Part shown: one piece after another, positions 49,645 through 57,690 of the stretch
How the letters are laid out: each line of letters starts with the position of its first letter
Numbering within the stretch: position 1 is the first letter of the stretch
NCBI GenBank assembly: GCA_947453695.1
Contig: CANGHW010000003.1
Span: forward strand, 56,935-120,934
Source of the DNA: Opitutia bacterium
GTDB lineage: Bacteria; Verrucomicrobiota; Verrucomicrobiia; Opitutales; Opitutaceae
Direction: 5' to 3'
Length of the DNA: 64,000 nucleotides
Notes under the pieces: model-generated
What the model was told of the DNA's origin: nothing
Databases searched by the model: none
The model's input: the letters and a program-made list of their open reading frames with translations, nothing else
Program-made: the position numbers and the translations under genes

Positions 49645-51018
49645 ATGCACCTTCGCACGCACTTCCGTCTCGCCCTGCTCGGAGCCGCCCTCTTTGCCTC
49701 GGCTGCCGCCGCCGAACGCGCCCCCAATATCCTGATGATTCTCGCCGACGATCTCGGCTGGGCCGATCTCGGCCATGACGGCTCGCAGATCGACACACCG
49801 AATCTAGACCGACTCGCCAAGGACGGCGTGAAACTCACGCACTACCGCACCTCCGCGCCCATGTGCTCGCCTACCCGCGCCGCACTGCTGACGGGCCGCT
49901 ACCCCCACAGCGTCGGTGTGCCTGAACTCGCCAGCCCCGACGTCCGCGGCAACGTCCCCATCCTCGCCCTGGATCACGCTGCCATCACCATTCCCGAGGC
50001 GCTGAAGCCGGCGGGCTACCGGAGCAGCCTCGTTGGCAAATGGCATCTTGGCCACGCCAAGGAAAACTGGCCGCGCACGCACGGATTCGACGAGTTCTGG
50101 GGCTCGCTGATAGGCACGCCCGGCTTCTGGCGCCCAAAGGAGACCTATCACAATGAAACTCCCATCAAGGTGACTGGCTACTACACCGACGAGCTCGCCG
50201 CCAAGGCCGTGGAGTTCATCCGCCGCGACGCCGCGGCCGCAAAGCCGTTCTTCCTCTACCTCGCCTTCAACGCTCCCCACTACCCGCTGGAGGCGCCCGT
50301 CGATCTCGTGCAAAAATACCGCAAGCGCTTTCCCGACCGCGGCCTGTTCGCGATCTATGCCGCGATGGTCGAGCAACTCGACACCGGCATTGGCCAGGTG
50401 CTCGCGACCCTCGATGAACTGAAAATCTCGGACAATACCCTCGTGGTGTTTACGTCAGACAACGGTCCCACGGCCGAGTTGAATTCCTATGGACCCGAGG
50501 GAGCGGACTACTCCAACGGACCGCACCGCGGCTACAAATTTGGCCTGACCGAAGGCGGCACGCGGGTGCCCTTCCTCGCCCGCTGGCCCGGGAAAATTCC
50601 CGCAGGCACCGTGCGCGCCGGGTATGCTGTGACGATGGACCTGCTCCCGACCTTCCTCGATGCCGCCGGCGTGAAACCAGCCGCCGGCCACGAGATCCAC
50701 GGCCAGACACTCATGCCACTTTTCCGCGGCGAGCCTTTCGCCCGGGCTGGCGCACTGCACTGGGAAAACCAACAGAACTACGCCGTGCACGACGGTGACT
50801 GGAAGCTCGTCAAACGTGCATGGGAACCCAAGGCCCGCCTCTACCGGCCGGCCGAAGATATCGGCGAGGACAGAAATCTCGCCGACACCAATCCCGCGAA
50901 GGTCGCCGAGCTAACTGCGCAACACGAAGCGTGGCGGAAACGCTATTACCCGAAAGCCGTGCCACCCGTCGCCAAGCGCACGCTCGGCAATTTCCCAATC
51001 ACGCCGCAGGATCCGTGA
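49645..51018 (+). CDS. Exported sulfatase (formylglycine type), 457 aa
   Basis: The ATG at 49645 begins the signal peptide (LALLGAALFASAAAA); the longer frame from 49546 is rejected. Sulfatase signature CSPTRAALLTGR at residues 74-85, with Cys74 to be converted to formylglycine. Metal ligands: Asp35-Asp36 (ILADDLGW) and TSDNG in the C-terminal half (VVFTSDNGPTAE). GKWHLG is the usual second signature. It cleaves sulfate esters, probably of a polysaccharide, in the periplasm. No sulfatase-maturase gene was found in the window. Confidence 0.95.
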   Translation: MHLRTHFRLALLGAALFASAAAAERAPNILMILADDLGWADLGHDGSQIDTPNLDRLAKDGVKLTHYRTSAPMCSPTRAALLTGRYPHSVGVPELASPDVRGNVPILALDHAAITIPEALKPAGYRSSLVGKWHLGHAKENWPRTHGFDEFWGSLIGTPGFWRPKETYHNETPIKVTGYYTDELAAKAVEFIRRDAAAAKPFFLYLAFNAPHYPLEAPVDLVQKYRKRFPDRGLFAIYAAMVEQLDTGIGQVLATLDELKISDNTLVVFTSDNGPTAELNSYGPEGADYSNGPHRGYKFGLTEGGTRVPFLARWPGKIPAGTVRAGYAVTMDLLPTFLDAAGVKPAAGHEIHGQTLMPLFRGEPFARAGALHWENQQNYAVHDGDWKLVKRAWEPKARLYRPAEDIGEDRNLADTNPAKVAELTAQHEAWRKRYYPKAVPPVAKRTLGNFPITPQDP

Positions 51019-51036
51019 GGACGGCTACGAGTGGCG

Positions 51037-51060
51037 GGGCGGTTTGGAGACAAACCGCCC
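51037..51060. terminator. Terminator hairpin between convergent genes
   Basis: Perfect 10-bp stem (51037-51046 and 51051-51060) with a GAGA loop, 18 bp after the sulfatase stop and 21 bp before the end of the opposite gene. No T-run follows. It is flanked by further GC-rich sequence and may be a repeat used as a terminator. Confidence 0.6.
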
Positions 51061-51081
51061 TACCTCGAACGCGCTCCGCGG

Positions 51082-51690
51082 TCAAGGCGCGGTCTGCACC
51101 TTAACGTCGGTCACGGGTTTGCCTGTGGCGTCGACGAAGCGGACGCTGCCCTGCCAGTTGTTTTCCTCGTTTACGACTTTGAGGACGAGGACGTTGACGC
51201 CGGCCTTGAGGGTGACTTTTTCGGCAGAGTCTTCGGCACCCTTTTCGAGCGTGCGGGTGTCCGTGAATTTCACGAGTTCCTTGCCGTTGAGGTAGACCTT
51301 ACCTTGGTCGTTGCTGTTCATCTTGAGCGTGAGGCCGGTTTTTTCGACAGGCGCCACGACGTAGGCGACGGCCCAGCCGGCGACGTGTTCGCTCTGGGCG
51401 GGGTGGAGTTCCTTGAAGTCGATGTAGAAATCCTTGGTGGTCGTCTTGCTCCAAGTGAGCTCGGTGGAGCCCAGCTTTTGCACGGCGCCGTCCTTGGCCG
51501 CGGGCTGCGCTTCGGTGGCAAACTGCTTCCTGTCGATTTCGTCAGCCCCGGAGCTTTCGCCGATGGGATACGGCGCGAGGATGAGCCAGTCGCGGATGTA
51601 GCCCTCGGCATCGGGCTTGCCGTTTTGAGCGAGTGCCGTGGAGCCGGTGACGACGAGGACGGTGAGAGCGGACAGGAGCGGGGTTTTCAT
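51082..51690 (-). CDS. Small secreted beta-sandwich-like protein of unknown function (202 aa)
   Basis: Signal peptide (LLSALTVLVVTGSTALAQ) then a domain with the pattern WLILAPYPIGE..GADEIDR at the start and beta-strand rich middle (LTLKMNSNDQGKVYLNGKELVKF) and end (VTLKAGVNVLVLKVVNEENNWQGSVRFVD). It looks like the lectin-like or PA14-like beta domain that occurs in Planctomycetes/Verrucomicrobia secreted proteins. It follows the PVC-type cytochrome gene by 21 bp and is likely its partner. No catalytic residues recognised. Confidence 0.75.
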   Translation of the reverse strand: MKTPLLSALTVLVVTGSTALAQNGKPDAEGYIRDWLILAPYPIGESSGADEIDRKQFATEAQPAAKDGAVQKLGSTELTWSKTTTKDFYIDFKELHPAQSEHVAGWAVAYVVAPVEKTGLTLKMNSNDQGKVYLNGKELVKFTDTRTLEKGAEDSAEKVTLKAGVNVLVLKVVNEENNWQGSVRFVDATGKPVTDVKVQTAP

Positions 51691-51711
51691 ACGGGGAAGT
51701 GCAGCGCGGGA

Positions 51712-54700
51712 TTATTTCTTTTGGGCGAGGAAGTGCACGAGGGCGGCGAAGTCTTCGAGGGAGAGCGCGTTGGCGAGGCCCTCGGGCATCATTGAGGTGG
51801 GGAGATGTTTGTCCTCTTTCACGTCGGCGGTGAGCACGGTGGACACGGCGCCGGTCATGTCGCGCAGGACAATCTTGTCCGCGGTGGTTTCGCTGGCGAA
51901 GCCGGTGCGGACGGAGCCGTCCTTCATGGTGAGCATGACGGTTTGGAAGCCCTGCGAAATCGTATCGCTCGGGCGCAAGATCGCGGTGGCGATCTGACTC
52001 GGATTCATGATGGAGCCGATCTGCCCCATGAATGGTCCGAGGGCGGCGCCGCCGGGTTGCAAGGCATGACACGCGACGCAGCCCTGTTGCGTGAAGAGCG
52101 CTTCGCCGCGGGCATGGTTGGGTTTCAATTTTTCGACGGCGACAATGATGTCTTCGAGAGCGGTGGTCGCGACGGCGCCTTTTTGTGAGGCGATTTTCGC
52201 GAGATCGATGGTCGGAGCTTTCTCGGTGGGCGGGGCCACAAGGCGGGTGCCGAGTTTGGCGAGACCGAGCCGGTGGGAATCATTGAGGCGCGCGAGGAAA
52301 TCGAGCTGGGCGGGCGTAGCGTGCGCGACCTCGGCTTCGAGGACGGCGGCGATGCGCGGTGAGGCCGACCATGTCATGGGCTTGTAATACGGTCCGCGGG
52401 TATCGGGGCGTGTGGTCCACCACGTCGTGCCGTCGAAGGGAGTCTCCTGCTGATAAAGCCGGGCGAGCGTGGTGAGGAGTTTGGCGCGCAAGGCGGGTGC
52501 CATGTCGGGCGTGAGTTTCGCAAGCAGGCCGTCGACGACGGCGGGCTCGTGCAGGTAGGACAAGGTCCAGAGAGCCAAGTCTTCGTTTTTCGTGCCAACG
52601 GCGGCCAGCGCTCCGTCAACGGCGCGGAGGCGCATCAGCGCATGGGCAGCCAAGTGCGGCAGCACGATGCCGGAATTGGGAGTCGCGTGACGGGGGGCAA
52701 ACGACGCGGTGGGGGATTTGAGCGGTGGACCGCTCGAGACGAAGAACTCGACGGAAACCTCGGCGCCGCTATCCGCCGGAGTGCGCGCGCGGGCGTCAAA
52801 CTGACCCGCGCCGGGCGGCACGAGATAGGTGACGTAGGTCGTGCCCTCGATGACAACGGCGGGGCCGGAGGGACCGCGTTTGTTTTTCTTGCTGGCCTTC
52901 GCCGCCGCCTCGGCCTCGGCCGCACCGACCGCAGCCGGGACGGCTTCCACGGTGGCACGACCGGCGATGGGCTGGAGCGAAGCGAGGGTAACGCGGCTGC
53001 GGTCTGCGAGCGTGAAGTAGGCGTCGAAGAGCGCGAGGCGCGCGGGTTGGGCGGCGTCGGTCGTCGACGTCAGATGAAGACGGAGTTCGTTGCCGGGTTT
53101 GGTGGAGAGTGTGACGCGGCTTTCACGTGCGCCCTTGAGCGTGTCTTTCTGCGTGAAGTCACCGTCGCCGCCGTCGTCAGGCTTGGTGAACGGCTCGGCA
53201 ATGAGCGCGGACACCGCGGCGGGGTTGCCGAGGCGGCCGAGCGCGATGGCCGCGGCGGCGCGTTGGCGCGGCGTGCCGGTGCGGAGAGTGTTGGTGAAGG
53301 GTTCGAGCGGGAGTGCGGAATTTTTCAATCGCGGTAGGCGATCGGTGGCGGCACGGAGGGCGAATTCGCGGAGCGGCTCCTCCACGGCGAGGGCGAGGAT
53401 GGCGGCGGGCGAGGATTCCAACTGTGCGTAGGTGAAGAGCGCGGCGACGCGCGCGGCGAGGGACGGCGCGGTGGATTTCGCGAGGGCAAGGACAGCGGTT
53501 TTAGCGGCGGCTGACTCGGCGGGACGGGCGAGGATTTCCTGTTGTGCGTAGAAACGCGTGGTGGCGCTGGCGGAGGCGAGCAGCGTGACGAGATCCGTGA
53601 GTTTCGCGGTGGCGAGATCGGGCAACGCGCGGTGCGTCCAGCCTTTTGGCGTGATGCGAGAGACGTAGCCTTTGCCGGGATCGCCTTTGAAGCCGGCCCC
53701 GTCCCAAGCGCTCACAAACATCTGGCCGGAGGGATCGACGTCGAGGTCGGTGATTTGGGAAATCTGTGCGAACTCCTCGGCCTTCTGCGTAAACGTCGCG
53801 CCGTCGGGCGTGAGACGGTGAAGGTAGATCGCCTTGCGGCCCCAATCAGCCATGAGGGGCTGGTCGTTGTATTTCGCGGGCCAAGTGGGCTCGGAGAGGA
53901 AAAACGCGCCGACGCCCGAGCCGCCACCGAGGTCTTCGAGGGCCGGGAGAATCTCCGTGGAGAAATTCTTGAAGAGGCGCGGATAGCCGTAGTCGGCGGA
54001 CTGGATCAGGTGGAGGAAGCGGATGTTCCAACCACCGCCGTCGTTGGTGTTGCCGCGGGAGAAGACGTTGAGAAACGGATCGATCGCGACGTCGTAGTCG
54101 TTGCGGGTGCCAGTGGCGAAGAGCTCGAGTTCGGTGCCATCGGGGCGGACGCGCGCGACGCCGCCGCCCTGCAGCGTGAGCTTGGTGCCATCAGTGCCGG
54201 AGGCGTTGTGAAAACCAAAATCGCCGACCGCGATGTAGATCCAGCCGTCGATACCCATGCGGATGCCGTTGGTGGAGTGGTCGGTGCCGCGGTCGTTGAT
54301 CGCCTTGGCGACGCAGATGCCCTCGATGAGAACTTTCGGCGGGCCGTCGGCGACGCCATCGCGATCGGCGTCTTCCAAAACGACGAGATTCATACCCGTG
54401 GCCTTACCGTCGGGGCCGTGGTTGGTGTGGAGGACGTAGAGGCGGGTGCCGATGGCGAGGAGGCCGCGGGCATTGTCGATGGTCGCGAAGAGCGTCGAGG
54501 AGTCGGCGACACCGTCCTTGTTAGTGTCGATCAGTTTGACGATGCGGCCCTTGCCGGGGCCCTTGCCGAGGGAGCCGTTGAGATCAACGCCGGCGTAGAC
54601 TTCGCCCTGGGCGGAGACGCAGAGCGTCGCGACGCACGGCGTGATGTCGGGGCCGGAGAAGCGCGTCAGGATGAGGTCGGCGGGAACCGAGTCGGCGGCG

Positions 54701-54762
54701 GACAAAAAGCCGGCCAACGGCAAGGTGAACAGGGCAAGGCGCGCGAAGACGGAGGATTTCAT
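51712..54762 (-). CDS. PVC-type haem-binding propeller protein with c-type cytochrome domain (1016 aa)
   Basis: The ATG at 54762 begins the signal peptide (MKSSVFARLALFTLPLAGFLSAADS); the frame up to 54864 is dropped. N-terminal glucose/sorbosone-dehydrogenase-like beta-propeller to about residue 400 (GRIVKLIDTNKDGVADSS, STNGIRMGIDGWIYIAVGD), then HEAT-like helices at about 400-540, a beta domain at about 545-700, further helical repeats, and a C-terminal cytochrome c domain with CVACH at about residue 894 and a late Met (TSMMPEGLANAL). The protein would transfer electrons from a periplasmic oxidation. Substrate unknown; a sugar is likely from the propeller and the neighbouring sulfatase and hydrolase. 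Confidence 0.9.
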   Translation of the reverse strand: MKSSVFARLALFTLPLAGFLSAADSVPADLILTRFSGPDITPCVATLCVSAQGEVYAGVDLNGSLGKGPGKGRIVKLIDTNKDGVADSSTLFATIDNARGLLAIGTRLYVLHTNHGPDGKATGMNLVVLEDADRDGVADGPPKVLIEGICVAKAINDRGTDHSTNGIRMGIDGWIYIAVGDFGFHNASGTDGTKLTLQGGGVARVRPDGTELELFATGTRNDYDVAIDPFLNVFSRGNTNDGGGWNIRFLHLIQSADYGYPRLFKNFSTEILPALEDLGGGSGVGAFFLSEPTWPAKYNDQPLMADWGRKAIYLHRLTPDGATFTQKAEEFAQISQITDLDVDPSGQMFVSAWDGAGFKGDPGKGYVSRITPKGWTHRALPDLATAKLTDLVTLLASASATTRFYAQQEILARPAESAAAKTAVLALAKSTAPSLAARVAALFTYAQLESSPAAILALAVEEPLREFALRAATDRLPRLKNSALPLEPFTNTLRTGTPRQRAAAAIALGRLGNPAAVSALIAEPFTKPDDGGDGDFTQKDTLKGARESRVTLSTKPGNELRLHLTSTTDAAQPARLALFDAYFTLADRSRVTLASLQPIAGRATVEAVPAAVGAAEAEAAAKASKKNKRGPSGPAVVIEGTTYVTYLVPPGAGQFDARARTPADSGAEVSVEFFVSSGPPLKSPTASFAPRHATPNSGIVLPHLAAHALMRLRAVDGALAAVGTKNEDLALWTLSYLHEPAVVDGLLAKLTPDMAPALRAKLLTTLARLYQQETPFDGTTWWTTRPDTRGPYYKPMTWSASPRIAAVLEAEVAHATPAQLDFLARLNDSHRLGLAKLGTRLVAPPTEKAPTIDLAKIASQKGAVATTALEDIIVAVEKLKPNHARGEALFTQQGCVACHALQPGGAALGPFMGQIGSIMNPSQIATAILRPSDTISQGFQTVMLTMKDGSVRTGFASETTADKIVLRDMTGAVSTVLTADVKEDKHLPTSMMPEGLANALSLEDFAALVHFLAQKK

Positions 54763-54891
54763 ACGGCGGGAAAGCGGGGTGCCAGACACGACGGCAAGCC
54801 GCGGGGAAAGTCGCGCCCAAAAAGCGGGGCCCGGCGAGGTCGCCTCAGCGCAGGAGGCCACCAACGGCGGCAGCGCCGGCAGTTGAAAGCA

Positions 54892-56328
54892 TCAGCGACC
54901 GGCAGGGCGGTCGGCCGTGGATGTCGGTGCGAGTAATCGCGCCAACTCGGTCTCCATTTGCTGGCGCAGACCGGTGGCGGCGGGCGAGTCCATGAGGTTA
55001 GTCAGCTCGAAGGGGTCCTGCTGGAGGTCGTAGAGTTCGTTCATGCCGTCGAGTTCGCGATAGCGGATGAATTTATAGCGCTCGGTCCGCACGGCGTCGT
55101 AGCCCATCTTCAACGTGCGGGGAAACACGATGTCGGTCGTATACTCGATGAGGAACGATTTTCTCCAATCAGCCGGCGTGCGCGTGAAGAGCGGCAGGAG
55201 CGAGCGTCCGTCGATGCCGGACATGGCTGGCGCGCGGGCGAGTTCCACGATGGTCGGAGCGAGGTCCGTGGTGAGAGCCATCCCGGTGGGCTCCGAGCCG
55301 GCCTTTACGAGCGGTGGATAGCGCACCAGCAAGGGCAAGCGAATGGACTCCTCGTAGGCGAGACGGCGCTCTTCGCTGAGGCCATGCTCGCCGTAGAAGT
55401 AACCGTTGTCGCCGATCACCATCACGACCGTCTGATTCAACGTGCCCTGCTTTTCCAGCTCGGCTAGAATCTGACCGAGGCCTTCGTCGACCGCGGCCAA
55501 CATGCGCAGGCGGTCGCGGATGGTTTCATCTGGGGTGACGGTTTCCGGCCCCAGCGGCTTCAATCCCGGGATGGGGCGTGCGAGGGCAGGCTTGTCTTTG
55601 GGCGGCACCGCGTAGTTGCCGCGACGCGCCGGTTGGGCGCCGGCGTAGAGCGTCCTGTGTCGTTCGGCGGGAATGAAACCGCCCTCGCCGATGGCCTGCG
55701 AAGTGCCGTCCGCACTCTGAATTTTATTCGGATGAAGCGCCTTGTGGGACAACATCAACAGAAATGGCGCGGTGCGGCGCTGTTGGATGAAACTCACGGC
55801 GCGTTGCGTGAAAATATCCGTCACGTAACCCGGCGCGCGCGCCAGACGGCCGTTTTCAAAAAGTTCCGGGTCCGCCACCTCGCCCTGGCCCTTCATCGAA
55901 ACCCAGTAATCTAAGCCGGGCCGCGGGGTGGGATCGTTGCCCATGTGCCATTTGCCGATGAAGCCCGTGTTGTAGCCGGCCGCGTGGAGCGACCGCGCAA
56001 ACGTCGCCAACGTGTGGCTGCGCGGGCTGCGCTCGGTGTTGTCGAGGATGCCGTGGTGGCGTGTTTCCTGGCCGGTGAGGATATTGGCGCGGCTCGGTGA
56101 GCAGAGCGGCGTGACGGCGAAGAAGTTTTTGAACTGCGCACCCTCGCGCGCGACGCGGTCGAGGTGGGTCGTGCGCGCGAACGGATGCCCGGCGGCACCG
56201 AAGTCGTCGAAGCGGAGATCGTCCACTACGATCAATAGTATATTCGGGCGTGGCTCGGCGGAGACGGATACCGACGCCGCGAGCAGAAAAGCGAACGCAG
56301 AAAGGAGCGAAAATATCGTAGGCCTCAT
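54892..56328 (-). CDS. Exported sulfatase (formylglycine type), 478 aa
   Basis: Start at the ATG at 56328 (MRPTIFSLLSAFAFLLAAS signal peptide). Signature CSPSRANILTGQ at residues 76-87 with Cys76; VVDDLRFDD metal ligands; GKWHMGN; and the late VIGDNGYFYGEHG motif. The family cleaves sulfate esters of glycans. The sequence differs from the other sulfatase in the window (CSPTR type), so two different sulfate positions may be served. It lies between the serine hydrolase and the haem protein on the same strand. Confidence 0.95.
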   Translation of the reverse strand: MRPTIFSLLSAFAFLLAASVSVSAEPRPNILLIVVDDLRFDDFGAAGHPFARTTHLDRVAREGAQFKNFFAVTPLCSPSRANILTGQETRHHGILDNTERSPRSHTLATFARSLHAAGYNTGFIGKWHMGNDPTPRPGLDYWVSMKGQGEVADPELFENGRLARAPGYVTDIFTQRAVSFIQQRRTAPFLLMLSHKALHPNKIQSADGTSQAIGEGGFIPAERHRTLYAGAQPARRGNYAVPPKDKPALARPIPGLKPLGPETVTPDETIRDRLRMLAAVDEGLGQILAELEKQGTLNQTVVMVIGDNGYFYGEHGLSEERRLAYEESIRLPLLVRYPPLVKAGSEPTGMALTTDLAPTIVELARAPAMSGIDGRSLLPLFTRTPADWRKSFLIEYTTDIVFPRTLKMGYDAVRTERYKFIRYRELDGMNELYDLQQDPFELTNLMDSPAATGLRQQMETELARLLAPTSTADRPAGR

Positions 56329-56440
56329 GATCGATGGAGATTCTAGTTTTGAGCGACTAATCAGGGAGTGTGCGTGGGACGGTAGCGCAGTTCTTTTGGT
56401 TCTACGGATTAAGCGCAACCCATGGAGGACTCCGTCGGGC

Positions 56441-57682
56441 TCATTGGACCGCCTGGAGCACCGTTGCTGTGATCAACTGGCGCAACCGATTGCGAATCTC
56501 GCCGGGGGCCGCGGCCATGAACACGACGGAGAGCTCCTCCTTGGGATCGACCCAGAAGTAGGTGCCGCTGCCACCGCCCCAATTGAAATCACCGGGCGTG
56601 CCCAGCATGCCAGAACCCACGGAGGCGCGACGCACCGCGACACTCAGGCCGAAGCCATAGCCATGCACATTTCCTCGGTTCCACAGTCGCTCCAGATTCA
56701 CTTCGGAGGTCATCTGATCCGACGTCATGAATTCCACCGACTTTCGGCCGAGGTAGCGACGGCCTTCAAACGTGCCCTTCCCTCTCAGCAGTTCCGCGAA
56801 GCGTAGGTAGTCGATCGCCGTCGAATAACAGTGATTGCCGCCGCTATCCCGCTGGGGCGGCGTAGTGCGGAGTCGGGCGTTGGTCGGCTCGCCGGTCAAT
56901 GGATCGGCCTTGAACGGGCGAGCGAACCGGGCCGCTTTGGCGGACGGCACAAAGTAGCCCGTGTCGCTCATGCCGAGTGGCGCAAAAAGATTCTCCGCCT
57001 GATAGTCGGCCAGTCGGCGGTTGGTCAGCTTCTCAATAATGGCTCCGACGACGTCGAAGCCCAAGCCGTAGTCCCAACGAGTTCCCGGCTGGTAGTGCAG
57101 GGGCAAGCGACTCAGGCGCTCGATCAAATCCGCGTTTGTTCGGTCAACGGCAGTCAGCTCGTAATACTGCCGCTCCAATTCGCTGCCTTTCGCGATTCCG
57201 TTGGTGAGGCCCGCGGTATGGCGCATCAAATCCTGCACAGTTGGTTGGCGCCGGGCCGGTTCGGTGCCGGAACCGGTGGTGACCCGCCGGTCCGCGAGTT
57301 GCGGTAGGTGGCGCTCCACGGGGTCCTCCAAAGCGATCCGGCCGGATTCGACGAGCATGAGCGTCCCGACGGTGGTCAACGGCTTCGTCAACGAGGCAAT
57401 CGGAAAGATGGCGTCCTTCGGCATGGGGATGCCACCCGGCTGATCGAGAAACCCGAAGGCTTCATGGTAAACCAACTTGCCGCGACGGGCGATGGCGACG
57501 ACCGCGCCAGGAATCGCGCCCTGCGCCACCTCGGCGCGGAGGGCGGAACCGATCTGCTCCAGTCGTTCGGCGGAGAGGCCCACGGTCGACGGCGCGGCGA
57601 CCTCCAGCGCAGCCCCCGCGGTGGCAGCGGAAAACGCGCAGAAAAAAGCCGCCGCTCCGACGAGTAGGTTTTTGGTGATCAT
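56441..57682 (-). CDS. Exported serine hydrolase, beta-lactamase class C fold (413 aa)
   Basis: Signal peptide (LLVGAAAFFCAFSAATAGA), then the serine-beta-lactamase-like fold: SLTK with Ser97 and Lys100, tyrosine region WDYGLGFDVVG, and late GGGSGTYFW. Related proteins are esterases, D-aminopeptidases or beta-lactamase-like hydrolases; the exact substrate is not predictable. The ATG is only 8 bp after the stop of the STN-domain TonB receptor, so it is co-transcribed with it and may remove acyl groups from the imported glycan. Confidence 0.9.
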   Translation of the reverse strand: MITKNLLVGAAAFFCAFSAATAGAALEVAAPSTVGLSAERLEQIGSALRAEVAQGAIPGAVVAIARRGKLVYHEAFGFLDQPGGIPMPKDAIFPIASLTKPLTTVGTLMLVESGRIALEDPVERHLPQLADRRVTTGSGTEPARRQPTVQDLMRHTAGLTNGIAKGSELERQYYELTAVDRTNADLIERLSRLPLHYQPGTRWDYGLGFDVVGAIIEKLTNRRLADYQAENLFAPLGMSDTGYFVPSAKAARFARPFKADPLTGEPTNARLRTTPPQRDSGGNHCYSTAIDYLRFAELLRGKGTFEGRRYLGRKSVEFMTSDQMTSEVNLERLWNRGNVHGYGFGLSVAVRRASVGSGMLGTPGDFNWGGGSGTYFWVDPKEELSVVFMAAAPGEIRNRLRQLITATVLQAVQ

Positions 57683-57690
57683 CGCGTCCG

